DNA of 64,000 bases from the NCBI GenBank assembly GCA_002336115.1, contig DDEN01000031.1, positions 62,001 through 126,000 on the forward strand, given 5' to 3'. Positions 7,822-16,884 of the stretch are shown here, piece after piece. The first letter of the stretch is position 1. Every line of letters starts with the position of its first letter. A program made the translations under genes and the position numbers. Under the pieces are notes generated by a model. That model was not told where the DNA came from, did no database searches, and worked only from the letters and a program-made list of their open reading frames with translations. The stretch is from Chitinophagaceae bacterium UBA1953. Lineage in GTDB: Bacteria > Bacteroidota > Bacteroidia > Chitinophagales > Chitinophagaceae.

Positions 7822-10734
7822 ATGACTGATAACAACGATAAAAGAGTTTTTTTGCTTGATGCACTTGCCCTCATCTTCCGTGCATATTATGCGTTAATAC
7901 GTAATCCACGCATTACATCAAAAGGAAAAAATACAAACGCACAGTTTGGTTTTACCAATGCATTGATTGAACTGATCAACAACCGCAAGCCATCACACAT
8001 GGCTGTATGCTTTGATACGCATGCTCCAACTGAACGTCACACTGATTTTGCTGATTATAAAGCTAACCGCCAGGAAGCTCCTGAAGATTTGCTTGAAGCT
8101 TTGCCTGATATTAAACGTATCATAAAAGGATTCAATATTCCTGTTATTGAAAGCGATGGTTATGAAGCCGACGATATTATTGGAACGCTCAGCCGCCAGG
8201 CCGAAGCTGCAGGTTATGAAGTATTCATGGTAACTCCTGATAAAGATTATGGTCAATTAGTAACAGAGAAAGTAAAAATTTATAAACCCGGATACCAAGG
8301 TGGTGATGTTGAAATTATGGGCCCCGCAGAAGTTTGTGCCAAATGGAATATCAACACTGTAAACCAGGTAATTGATATTCTTGGTATGATGGGTGATGCG
8401 GTGGATAATATTCCCGGCATTCCCGGTGTGGGTGAAAAGACTGCAGCCAAGCTATTGGCTGAATATGGTACACTTGAAAATGTACTGGAAAATGCAGATA
8501 AGATTAAAGGCGCTATGGGCGAAAAAGTGCGTAATGGAAAAGATCTGGCAGTACTAAGTAAAAAACTTGCAACGATTATTACTAACGTGCCGGTTGAATT
8601 TCATGAAGAAGATTTCCGCTTGAAAGAGCTGAATAAAGAAGGACTGAAAGAAGTGTTTGCTGAACTGGAGTTTAAAACAATCGGCAAACGTATTTTGGGT
8701 GATGATTTTAATGTGTTCAGTTCAGCACCTGTTGGTGTACAAACCGATTTGTTTGGCAATGTGATCGACACTACGATGGGTGAAGTAAGAAAAGAAAAGA
8801 AACCGGCAGCCAAGGCAAAGAAAGCTGAACAGGAAATCAGTTTCACAGCTTCAGAAGAAAACAATTCTGCTGACGAACAAGCAACAGAAGAAGTGGAAGC
8901 TGGTCTTACAGCATCTAACAACATCAGCAATACACAACACGAGTACATTGCACTTACAACTGATGATGAAATAAAAAATTTCGTTGAAGAATTGTTGCAG
9001 CAACCTGAAATCTGTTTTGATACCGAAACAACAGGTATTGATGCCAATGATTGCGAACTGGTGGGGATGAGTTTTTCTTATCAGCCACATAAAGCTTATT
9101 ATATTCCTTGTCCTGCTGACCAGGAAAAAACCAAACAGCTGCTGAAATTATTCGACGGTTTATTTGCTAATGAAAGTAAAGTATGGATCGGGCAAAATAT
9201 TAAATACGATCTGCTGGTACTTAAATGGTACAATGTTGAACTGAAAGGAAAACTGTTTGATACCATGCTTGCGCATTATGTAATTGAGCCCGAAGGTAAA
9301 CGCAGTATGGATTTGCTCAGCGAACAGTTTCTTAGTTACGAGCCTGTGCATATTGAAGAACTGATTGGAAAAAAAGGCAAGACACAAGGCACCATGCGTG
9401 ATGTGGAGCTGGAAAAAATTAAAGACTACGCTGCTGAAGATGCTGATATAACGCTGCAGTTAAAACATATTTTTCTTCCCAAACTGAAAGAGAAAGAAGT
9501 TGAGCGTGTTTTTTATGAAGTTGAAAATCCATTGGTGAAAGTGCTGATGAATATGGAATATGAAGGCATTAAAGTTGATGTGGACTTTCTCAATGATTAT
9601 TCAAAACAACTGGAAAAAGATGCAAAGGAGGCGGAAGAACGGGTGTATAGTGCATCGGGTTTAAAATTCAATCTTGCTTCACCAAAACAATTAGGTGAAG
9701 TATTGTTTGATCATCTGAAACTTGATCCCAAAGCCAAGAAAACAAAAACCGGTCAGTATGCTACAGGTGAAGATGTGTTGTTGAAACTTGCACATACAAG
9801 TACAATTGTTGAAGATATTTTAGCATTTCGTGAACTCACCAAACTTAAATCAACGTATGTTGATGCGTTGCCGTTGCTCATCAACCGAAAAACAGGAAGA
9901 GTTCATACAACTTATGGTCAGGCGGTTGCAGTAACAGGTCGTTTGGCTAGTAACAATCCAAATCTCCAGAACATTCCGGTGCGTACCGAACGTGGAAGAG
10001 AAATACGAAAGGCATTTATTCCAAGAGATGAAAATCATTTACTGGTAAGTGCAGATTATTCGCAGATTGAATTACGCATTGTTGCTGCCATCAGCGGCGA
10101 TCCTGCAATGTGTGATGCATTTATTCATGGAAAAGATATTCATACTTCCACTGCAGCAAAAGTGTTTAAGGTGGAAGAAAAAGATGTAACCAAAGAAATG
10201 CGTTACAAAGCAAAGAGTGTCAACTTCGGTATCATTTACGGGCAAGGTGCATTTGGCCTGGCTGATAATCTTGGCATCAGTCGCACAGAAGCAAAAGAAA
10301 TCATTGACAGTTACAAGCGTGAATTTGCAGGCATACAGAAGTACATGGATGATACGGTGAATTTTGCAAGAGAGCATGGATATGTACAAACGCTGATGGG
10401 TCGTAAGCGTTGGCTGAGAGATATTAATTCATCCAACTTTACCGTTCGTGGCTTTGCTGAACGAAATGCCATTAACTCACCCATCCAGGGAACTGCAGCT
10501 GATATGATTAAACTGGCGATGATTAAAACGCATCATTCATTACTGAACAGTAAACTGAAAAGCAAGATGATTTTACAAGTGCATGATGAGTTGGTGTTTG
10601 ATGTGGTAAAGGATGAAGTGGATGAAATAAAAGCCTTAATACTCGACAGCATGCAATCGGCTATGCCATTGCCCAACAATGTTCCTGTCATTGCAGAAGC
10701 AGGAACTGGAGTTAACTGGCTGGAGGCGCATTAA
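7822..10734 (+). CDS. polA: DNA polymerase I
   Basis: 970 residues with all three activities visible. The 5'-nuclease (about 1-300) has the acidic signature YEADDIIGTL and a helix-hairpin-helix (IPGIPGVGEKTA). The 3'-5' exonuclease (about 375-560) keeps the catalytic acids in CFDTETTG, QNIKYDLL and AAEDADITLQ, so proofreading should be active. The polymerase domain shows motif A (SADYSQIELR), motif B (RYKAKSVNFG) and motif C (VHDELVF). A Lys/Ala- then Glu-rich low-complexity linker (about 320-372) joins the nuclease and exonuclease domains and makes the protein somewhat longer than E. coli Pol I (928). It functions in Okazaki-fragment maturation and repair synthesis. Confidence 0.97.
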   Translation: MTDNNDKRVFLLDALALIFRAYYALIRNPRITSKGKNTNAQFGFTNALIELINNRKPSHMAVCFDTHAPTERHTDFADYKANRQEAPEDLLEALPDIKRIIKGFNIPVIESDGYEADDIIGTLSRQAEAAGYEVFMVTPDKDYGQLVTEKVKIYKPGYQGGDVEIMGPAEVCAKWNINTVNQVIDILGMMGDAVDNIPGIPGVGEKTAAKLLAEYGTLENVLENADKIKGAMGEKVRNGKDLAVLSKKLATIITNVPVEFHEEDFRLKELNKEGLKEVFAELEFKTIGKRILGDDFNVFSSAPVGVQTDLFGNVIDTTMGEVRKEKKPAAKAKKAEQEISFTASEENNSADEQATEEVEAGLTASNNISNTQHEYIALTTDDEIKNFVEELLQQPEICFDTETTGIDANDCELVGMSFSYQPHKAYYIPCPADQEKTKQLLKLFDGLFANESKVWIGQNIKYDLLVLKWYNVELKGKLFDTMLAHYVIEPEGKRSMDLLSEQFLSYEPVHIEELIGKKGKTQGTMRDVELEKIKDYAAEDADITLQLKHIFLPKLKEKEVERVFYEVENPLVKVLMNMEYEGIKVDVDFLNDYSKQLEKDAKEAEERVYSASGLKFNLASPKQLGEVLFDHLKLDPKAKKTKTGQYATGEDVLLKLAHTSTIVEDILAFRELTKLKSTYVDALPLLINRKTGRVHTTYGQAVAVTGRLASNNPNLQNIPVRTERGREIRKAFIPRDENHLLVSADYSQIELRIVAAISGDPAMCDAFIHGKDIHTSTAAKVFKVEEKDVTKEMRYKAKSVNFGIIYGQGAFGLADNLGISRTEAKEIIDSYKREFAGIQKYMDDTVNFAREHGYVQTLMGRKRWLRDINSSNFTVRGFAERNAINSPIQGTAADMIKLAMIKTHHSLLNSKLKSKMILQVHDELVFDVVKDEVDEIKALILDSMQSAMPLPNNVPVIAEAGTGVNWLEAH

Positions 10735-10783
10735 AAAGTTAAAAGGTAAAAATTAAAATCACATTTCAACTTACTAGTTTACA

Positions 10784-11392
10784 ATGTCAACAACTGATCC
10801 ACGCATTGATGCATACATTGCTAAAAGTGCAGATTTTGCAAAACCCATCTTAACGCATATACGTAAGCTGGTACACAAAGCATGCCCGCAGGTGGAGGAA
10901 ACGATGAAGTGGAGCTTTCCTCATTTCGATTATAAAGGTGAAATGATGTGCAGCATGGCAGCATTTAAACAACATTGTGCGTTTGGTTTCTGGAAAGCAG
11001 CATTGATGAGTGATAAAACTTTAGTTGAAAATGCAAAAGGCGAAACTGCAATGGGGCATATGGGACGCATTACTTCACTCAAAGATCTGCCCACCAATAA
11101 ACAGATGATTGCATACATCAAAGAAGCGATGAAGCTGAATGATGATGGCGTTAAAGTAAAAAAAGAAAAACCTGTTTCAAAAAACGAATGGCCTGCACCT
11201 CTTGATCTGCAGGCTGCTTTAAAGAAAAATATAAAAGCACTGGCTGTGTTTGAAGCATTTCCTCCCAGTCATCGTAAAGAATACATTACATGGATTGAAG
11301 AAGCCAAACGGGAAGAAACAAGACAGAAGCGTATTGAACAAACGGTTGAGTGGGTAGCTGAAAAAAAACAGCGCAACTGGAAGTATATGTAG
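10784..11392 (+). CDS. YdeI/OmpD-associated family protein (DUF1801-like)
   Basis: 202 residues without signal peptide. The N-terminal part has the DUF1801-type pattern (DAYIAKS, then MKWSFPHFDYKG and a CAFGFWKA segment). The C-terminal part has the YdeI-type block PAPLDLQAAL, FEAFPPSHRKEY and an EAKREETRQKRI helix. Members are widespread small cytosolic proteins without an agreed activity. It starts 49 bases after polA and could be co-transcribed with it. Confidence 0.85.
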   Translation: MSTTDPRIDAYIAKSADFAKPILTHIRKLVHKACPQVEETMKWSFPHFDYKGEMMCSMAAFKQHCAFGFWKAALMSDKTLVENAKGETAMGHMGRITSLKDLPTNKQMIAYIKEAMKLNDDGVKVKKEKPVSKNEWPAPLDLQAALKKNIKALAVFEAFPPSHRKEYITWIEEAKREETRQKRIEQTVEWVAEKKQRNWKYM

Positions 11393-11443
11393 CATTAACA
11401 CAGAAATTGTTTTATCAATTCATCCCGTACATTCTTTCACAAC

Positions 11444-11451
11444 TATCTTTG
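11444..11451 (+). promoter_or_regulatory. Predicted -7 element very close to a start codon
   Basis: TATCTTTG matches TAnnTTTG and ends 4 bases before the ATG at 11456, so transcription would begin at or next to the start codon. No convincing -33 element. Confidence 0.4.
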
Positions 11452-11455
11452 CATT

Positions 11456-12118
11456 ATGCAACCCGAATTAATTTATTGTTATGATGCTTACTGCGGCTGG
11501 TGCTATAGTTTCAGTCCGGTAGTAAAAAAAATTGCACAGGAGTACAGTAGCAAACTTCATACAGAAGTGCTTAGTGGCGGAATGATTTTGCCGGATCATC
11601 CCGCACACATAAAAACAATGGCCGGCTTTATTAAAGAAGCTTACAAAACAGTTGAAGAGCGTACTGGAATAAAATTCGGTAACGACTTTCTCTGGCATAT
11701 TTTCAATGCTGATGAAAGTGATTGGTACCCGTCATCTGAAAAACCGGCAATTGCTCTCTGTATTTTTAAAGAAAAATACCCCAACCTGCAGATTGAGTTT
11801 GCTTCCGACCTGCAGTATGCTTTGAATTTTGAGGGCAGAGATCTTACAGATGATGAAGCATATCGCCATTTGCTTAATAAATATGTGATGGATACCGATG
11901 ATTTTTACAGCAAACTCAAATCGGAAGAATATAAAGAGAAAGCTTATTACGAATTTCAGTTGTGCAAGCAGTTGCAGGTAACCGGATTTCCCCAGTTGTT
12001 GCTCCGTGCAACAGAAACAAAATTTCATTTGCTGGCAAAAGGTTTTACCGATTATGAAACACTTTCACGCCGACTGCAACTTGTATTGTCAGAAATAGAA
12101 AACAATTCGTTTAACTGA
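11456..12118 (+). CDS. DsbA-family thioredoxin-fold protein, cytoplasmic
   Basis: 220 residues with the active-site motif CGWC near the N-terminus (YCGWCYSF, residues 12-20), a helical insertion and a cis-Pro loop segment (VTGFPQLLL, about residue 177), which together define the DsbA/FrnE-like thioredoxin fold. There is no signal peptide, so it should act in the cytoplasm, unlike classical DsbA. Substrates are unknown; relatives include FrnE-type oxidoreductases and 2-hydroxychromene isomerases. It is followed 13 bases later by a sugar kinase gene and probably shares its transcript. The start at 11456 is supported by the promoter element just upstream. Confidence 0.85.
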   Translation: MQPELIYCYDAYCGWCYSFSPVVKKIAQEYSSKLHTEVLSGGMILPDHPAHIKTMAGFIKEAYKTVEERTGIKFGNDFLWHIFNADESDWYPSSEKPAIALCIFKEKYPNLQIEFASDLQYALNFEGRDLTDDEAYRHLLNKYVMDTDDFYSKLKSEEYKEKAYYEFQLCKQLQVTGFPQLLLRATETKFHLLAKGFTDYETLSRRLQLVLSEIENNSFN

Positions 12119-12131
12119 TTAACACTGAAAA

Positions 12132-13046
12132 ATGATTCTTACAGTTACATTAAATCCCTGCATTGATAAAAGTTCAACAGTTGAAAAACTGAAACCGGAA
12201 AGTAAACTGCGTTGCACCGAAGTTGTACATGAACCGGGCGGTGGTGGAATTAATGTAAGCAAAGCATTGAAGAAATTGAATACAGATTCTGTTGCGTTGT
12301 TTCCTTCCGGCGGTCATAACGGTAACATGCTTTGTTCATTGCTGGCAGAAGAAGGAATAAACTATCATCCAGTTGATACAAAAGTTGAAACAAGAGAAAA
12401 CTGGATTGTACTTGAAACATCAACCAACAGTCAATTCCGTTTTACATTTCCCGGTCGGGAAGTGCAGGAAGAAACTATTATTTCTTTAGTTGATCATATC
12501 CGCTCATTTTCGCCACGCTATGTTGTTGCAAGCGGAAGTTTACCTCCGGGTCTGCCCGATTATTTTTATGGGTTGATTGTGGAAACAGCAAATGCACTGG
12601 ATGCAAAATGTATTGTTGATACAAGTGGCCCTGCATTAAAAGCATTAAAAGGAAAAAATGCTTACATGATTAAACCCAATATTGGAGAATTATGTAAACT
12701 GCTGAATATTGAATGGCTTGATAAAAATGATGTGCCCAATGCAGCGCAACAGGCAATAGCTGATGGCTATGCACAAATGATGGCTGTATCAATGGGACCA
12801 GACGGTGCATGGTTAGTTACTGCTAATGAACGTCATTTCTGTGCTGCTCCGAAAGTTGAAAAAAGAAGTACAGTTGGTGCAGGCGATAGTATGGTGGCGG
12901 GTATAACTTATATGCTTGCTAAGGAACAGCAACTTGACGAAGCCATTCGCTTTGGTGTTGCATGCGGCAGTGCTGCAACAATGAACCAAGGAACACAGTT
13001 GTTTAAACGGGAAGATGCGGAGCGTTTGTTTGAAAGTATGAGTTAA
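12132..13046 (+). CDS. PfkB-family hexose phosphate kinase (1-phosphofructokinase-like)
   Basis: 304-residue ribokinase-fold kinase. It shows the N-terminal TLNPCIDKS motif typical of the phosphofructokinase/tagatose-phosphate kinase branch, the substrate loop GGGGINVSKAL and the C-terminal ATP/anion-hole signature VGAGDSMVAG with the catalytic Asp. The probable reaction is ATP-dependent phosphorylation of fructose-6-phosphate, fructose-1-phosphate or tagatose-6-phosphate; the sequence alone does not distinguish them, and there is no PTS gene next to it to indicate fructose-1-phosphate. It follows the DsbA-like gene by 13 bases. Confidence 0.88.
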   Translation: MILTVTLNPCIDKSSTVEKLKPESKLRCTEVVHEPGGGGINVSKALKKLNTDSVALFPSGGHNGNMLCSLLAEEGINYHPVDTKVETRENWIVLETSTNSQFRFTFPGREVQEETIISLVDHIRSFSPRYVVASGSLPPGLPDYFYGLIVETANALDAKCIVDTSGPALKALKGKNAYMIKPNIGELCKLLNIEWLDKNDVPNAAQQAIADGYAQMMAVSMGPDGAWLVTANERHFCAAPKVEKRSTVGAGDSMVAGITYMLAKEQQLDEAIRFGVACGSAATMNQGTQLFKREDAERLFESMS

Positions 13047-13079
13047 TAGAAACACAGATAACACAGATAAAATACAAAG

Positions 13080-15581
13080 TTACAGGCCTAATCTTTTTTG
13101 CTCTTTTTTTATTGAATCAAGCAGTTTGTTTACAGGTTCCTGCAACTCTTCGGGCATTTTTAAATATTCATTGGGATATTCATTCTGCATTTCGTGCATT
13201 AGTGCATAATAAACAGGTTTGTAACGGTCAATTAACTCCTGATTAGTAGTAAAGGTTTTGTATAAAAATTGTTTTTGACGGAATACAATAAAACATTCAA
13301 AGATGTTGGAAATATAGTTCATATTTTCGTCTAAGTGTAAAGGGCCGTTTAAAAACTCAAGCATTATTTCCTTTGCTTCATTTACTTTTTCGTTCCATAA
13401 CAAAGCGCTTATATAGATACTTATAAAAATGGGGTCTTTATCATTTTTTAAGTGGTAAAATTTTGTACACAGCTCAAGAGCTTTTGTTTTTTTGGTTGCA
13501 GTATTTGTTTCAAAATATAGATTTGATAAATAAAACATTGCATCATGGCTCCCTTTTTCCATGGCCATTATATAATACTTTTCAGCGTTTATGAAGTCTT
13601 CTTTGGTGAAACATAAAAAGCTTGCATAAGTTACCATCGCATCAGTATTCCCATTGTTTGATGCTAATGTGAAATATTTTTCAGCACCATTAACATCTTT
13701 TTTTTCTGAGAATAATAATATTCCTAAATAAAGTGCTGCTTCTATGTTGTTGTTTTCGACTGCAGTTCGAAGGTATCTTTCAGCACTATCTATATCTTTT
13801 CTTTCAGTAAGTAATAATCTGCCTAGAAGGCTCATTGCATTTACATTTCCTTTGTTTGCGGCGGCCCTTAAATATTTTTCTGCTTCAGGAATATCTTTTT
13901 TTGTAAACCACATTATATGGCCAAGATTAAACATTGCTTCTGAGTTTCCTTTGTCGGCTGCAAGAAGAAAATATTTTTCAGAATTAATAGAATCGTTTTT
14001 TTCAATTTCCAACATTAACCCTAATAGAAGTAATATATCGGATTCTTCTGTAGTGGGTAACATCTTAAAATATTTTTCAGCGTTATCCATATCCCCAATT
14101 AAAAGGAAAATCTTTCCTTTAGCAAAATTTGCTCTTTCAGGATCAATTTCCAGTAATATATCTGCTTTTGCTAAAGCTAATTTATACTTGGTTTTTTTTA
14201 TTAATTTCTCTATTTCAGAATAAAGTGATTCTGACTTTGCATTTGCCCATTTAGTTACGTCTGATAGAATGTCTTTCAAACTTTCTTTTGTTTCTTTAAC
14301 CAAATTGATTTTATATCCGTCATCAAGTTTTTCACTTTCGCTTAATGCCTGCGCAATTAAAAACCTGTTGGCAGGTTTTGCCATCAACAAACTATTATGG
14401 CAAAAGCTGGCATAGTCTTTCAATTCATCATTGCTGTAAAAAGCATCTAACCATTTTGTAAGCCATATTACACGCTTGCTATCATAAGGAGGGGCTTCGC
14501 TCATCAGTAGCCAGATATTAAAAAAACGTTCATCAATTTCATAAAAGTTATTACGCCCGGTGGTTTCAATTTTATTGATATATCCCATGCTTTCAAGAGC
14601 TAATAACTGGGCCGAAATACTTTTGCTTGGTATTCTCATTTCTGCCGCCAGTTCTTTAACCGGTGTACGGTCCCAATGCATGGCAAGGTGATGCATGATT
14701 TCTTGTTGTTGAGGAGAAAGGAACTTCATCCTGTCCTGGTATAAAGGTGTAACCTGTTCAAGCATTTCATGCAGGTAATCAACTGCGTCTCCGGTATTCT
14801 TTTTTGAAATAATACTTAGCAGTATCAGTAAGGTACGTGGTACACCCCCGCTTAAAATTCGCAGTGTTTGTATTTTCCCGTATTGGTTTTTAAAAACTTC
14901 ATCAAAATTTTCCAGCCCTTCATTTTCAGCACGTAGTTTAATAAAGTCATCTGCTTCTTCTTTGTCTAAATTTTCGAGTTTAACGGGTTTAAAGAAATCA
15001 AAAAAAGGTTCATTATAACTTTTAAAGTGTTCATTATAGAAAACCGTGTTGCCGATAATCTGCACAGGATATTCTATTAATATTTCACGGAGCTGATGTT
15101 TTTCTTTCGCTGTTAACTTATCCAGGAATTGGTCAAAATTATCAATCAGGAGCAGCAGTGTTTTTTTTGTTTCTGTAAGGTAATCGGTAATAATATGAAT
15201 AAGGTTATCTTCATAATCCTTGCTGTCATTCAGCTTTGCTTTTTGTTCCAGCAGTTTAGGTTCATTATTGCCCAGGTGTTCTATCACTAATTCCCACAAC
15301 TTAAAAAGCCTGCTTAACCTGTATTGCTCTGCACCAAGTCGTACTGCAAATAATTTATCTGATAAAGGAGGTGTGCATGCTTCAAGATATATTCTTCTCA
15401 ACAAAGTTGATTTTCCCATTCCTCTTTTTCCTGTAATCAGGAAATGTTGCAGTGGCTTTTGCTTTTGTTGCTTCAGGTTGTCAATAATTTCTTTGAATTC
15501 TTTCAGCCTGATGGTAAAGTTGTCAATAAAAGTTTGTTCATCTAATTTATCGGCATGATAGAGTCCTTTAAGCAATTCCAT
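13080..15581 (-). CDS. STAND-like ATPase with winged helix and six 33-residue Sel1/TPR-like repeats
   Basis: 833 residues. Walker A is GKRGMGKST (51-59) and Walker B-like LLLLIDNFD (143-150). The GGVPRT segment (245-250) resembles the conserved block of AAA_16/ATPase_2 proteins. A winged helix (about 288-355) follows, then an alpha-helical stretch and six repeats whose AEKY-like motif recurs at residues 501, 534, 567, 600, 633 and 666, an exact 33-residue period close to Sel1/TPR. The order NTPase, winged helix, helical repeats is that of STAND signal-transduction ATPases, in which the repeats sense a ligand or partner. It is the second gene of an operon, 14 bases after another ATPase. Specific function unknown. 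Confidence 0.85.
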   Translation of the reverse strand: MELLKGLYHADKLDEQTFIDNFTIRLKEFKEIIDNLKQQKQKPLQHFLITGKRGMGKSTLLRRIYLEACTPPLSDKLFAVRLGAEQYRLSRLFKLWELVIEHLGNNEPKLLEQKAKLNDSKDYEDNLIHIITDYLTETKKTLLLLIDNFDQFLDKLTAKEKHQLREILIEYPVQIIGNTVFYNEHFKSYNEPFFDFFKPVKLENLDKEEADDFIKLRAENEGLENFDEVFKNQYGKIQTLRILSGGVPRTLLILLSIISKKNTGDAVDYLHEMLEQVTPLYQDRMKFLSPQQQEIMHHLAMHWDRTPVKELAAEMRIPSKSISAQLLALESMGYINKIETTGRNNFYEIDERFFNIWLLMSEAPPYDSKRVIWLTKWLDAFYSNDELKDYASFCHNSLLMAKPANRFLIAQALSESEKLDDGYKINLVKETKESLKDILSDVTKWANAKSESLYSEIEKLIKKTKYKLALAKADILLEIDPERANFAKGKIFLLIGDMDNAEKYFKMLPTTEESDILLLLGLMLEIEKNDSINSEKYFLLAADKGNSEAMFNLGHIMWFTKKDIPEAEKYLRAAANKGNVNAMSLLGRLLLTERKDIDSAERYLRTAVENNNIEAALYLGILLFSEKKDVNGAEKYFTLASNNGNTDAMVTYASFLCFTKEDFINAEKYYIMAMEKGSHDAMFYLSNLYFETNTATKKTKALELCTKFYHLKNDKDPIFISIYISALLWNEKVNEAKEIMLEFLNGPLHLDENMNYISNIFECFIVFRQKQFLYKTFTTNQELIDRYKPVYYALMHEMQNEYPNEYLKMPEELQEPVNKLLDSIKKEQKRLGL

Positions 15582-15595
15582 TCTTTCGGTTTAAG

Positions 15596-16750
15596 TTATA
15601 TAACAATATTTTTAAGCCACCAGGCTTGTAACAATGGTGAGTTGAACCTGTATTTTTTATTTTCTTCATCTCTTACGAGGTAACCATCGTGCTGGAGGAT
15701 ATTAATTAGTGGAGCAGCATCTTCAATATTGTATTTAGTAATCACATCCTGCAGCTTATAAAAATCAATACCGTTTTGCGTTGCTGCTATTTTTAAAATT
15801 TCTTTGGCGCAACTGAATTCATTTCCTTTAAAAATGCTTCTCAGCCTCACAAGCCAGTGCTCAAAATAACTCCGGTTGTCTAATGCTTTGGTAAATGCTT
15901 CATCAATAATTGCAGGAGTGATTAATGAAGTGGCTTTTTCTTTACAAATCGTATCAATTTCACTCATTATAACCTGTATAAAATATGGTAAGAGCCAGTT
16001 TAGTTTCTGAAGGAAATATGTTCTGGCTTTGGGTTCAAATTTTACAGGATCATTATCAATTATCTGGGTGTTTAATTGTTTTGCTTCTTCTACTGAAAGA
16101 GGTGGAATTGTAAAATGACCAAGATCGCTGATTGAACGGGGTTCATCAATAGATAATACAAGGTTTTCCAAACCAATTGAGCCAGTATAGACAAAGCTGA
16201 TTTTTGCTTTTACATCAGGGCTCTGCCTGAGTTCACGACATTGGTGCAGAAAGTTCTTTGCTGTATCCCTGTTTTGATCGGTAATAATATTTTCTACAGT
16301 TTGTGAAAATTCATCTACCAGCAGTACAATTCTGGCATCTGATTCTTTTACTTCTTTGCATAATAAAAGAATTTCCTCGTAATAGTTTATTTCGTTCCTT
16401 CCAAACTCAATTTCATTAAGAGAAATCTTTTTTATTTCCAATCTTTTAAATACATCCTCGAAAAATTGTTTAAACTTTCCACTTGTATTCAATAGGCTCA
16501 ATAGTGTTTTATAAATCTTTTTAAAAAACTCGTTCGGGTCGTTGATTGATTCTGTAATAATATATGTGCAATGAAAGCCTTCCTTTTCATTTTTCAGCAG
16601 GTTTAGCATGAATGATGATTTGCCAACTCTGCGGGGAGCGGCTATTGAAAGGTTTCGGCTTTCCTGTAATTTTTTCCAGAACAGTTCATCGAGATATGGT
16701 CTGTCAAAATAAAAGTCGCCTTCTGCTGCTGGACCAATAATCAGTTTCAT
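15596..16750 (-). CDS. AAA ATPase of the archaeal ATPase_2 type with C-terminal winged helix
   Basis: 384 residues. The P-loop is APRRVGKSS (38-46), as in ATPase_2 proteins (usually GPRRVGKTS), with Ala in place of the first Gly. Walker B is VLLVDEFSQ (142-150), and the YTGSIGLENL segment matches the family sensor region. The C-terminus (about 310-384) looks like a winged helix ending in an FNSPLLQAWW motif. It has no signal peptide. It is the first gene of an operon with the repeat-bearing ATPase (14-base gap), and its promoter region carries two palindromes. I infer that the two ATPases work as a pair in signalling or defence; no effector domain is visible in either. Confidence 0.85.
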   Translation of the reverse strand: MKLIIGPAAEGDFYFDRPYLDELFWKKLQESRNLSIAAPRRVGKSSFMLNLLKNEKEGFHCTYIITESINDPNEFFKKIYKTLLSLLNTSGKFKQFFEDVFKRLEIKKISLNEIEFGRNEINYYEEILLLCKEVKESDARIVLLVDEFSQTVENIITDQNRDTAKNFLHQCRELRQSPDVKAKISFVYTGSIGLENLVLSIDEPRSISDLGHFTIPPLSVEEAKQLNTQIIDNDPVKFEPKARTYFLQKLNWLLPYFIQVIMSEIDTICKEKATSLITPAIIDEAFTKALDNRSYFEHWLVRLRSIFKGNEFSCAKEILKIAATQNGIDFYKLQDVITKYNIEDAAPLINILQHDGYLVRDEENKKYRFNSPLLQAWWLKNIVI

Positions 16751-16766
16751 TGTGAATAATTTTGCA

Positions 16767-16798
16767 CAAAGCTAAACAGCTATAATTTTATAGCCAAA
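16767..16798 (-). promoter_or_regulatory. Predicted promoter of the two-ATPase operon
   Basis: On the minus strand TTTG (16798-16795), a 20-base spacer and TAGCTTTG (16774-16767) fit the Bacteroidota -33/-7 consensus exactly. The start codon is at 16750. The spacer is filled by one copy of the palindrome described separately. Confidence 0.6.
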
Positions 16799-16829
16799 AA
16801 AAACAGCTATAATTTTATAGCTGTTTTTT
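16775..16829. repeat. Two tandem palindromes, 27-base period, on the ATPase operon promoter
   Basis: AGCTATAATTTTATAGC occurs at 16778-16794 and again at 16805-16821. Each copy is an 8-base inverted repeat (GCTATAA-type arms around TT); the second is extended by flanking A and T runs into a longer palindrome (about 16800-16829). The first copy lies between the predicted -33 and -7 elements. Alternative reading: the longer copy is an AT-rich terminator hairpin for the gene ending at 16885. Confidence 0.75.
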
Positions 16830-16884
16830 AAATATTTAATTAACTTATTGAATTACAACAAAATAGTTCATGTGTGATAGGTAA

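Noticed and set aside
13055..13072. Direct repeat ACACAGATA twice near the pfkB/ATPase junction
   Set aside because: Two short copies in an AT-rich convergent spacer; no third copy and no hairpin, so chance is the simplest explanation.
13744..14223. A 159-residue open frame on the plus strand
   Set aside because: It is the antisense shadow of the Sel1-like repeats in the ATPase gene; its repetitive Phe/Ser pattern mirrors the repeats.
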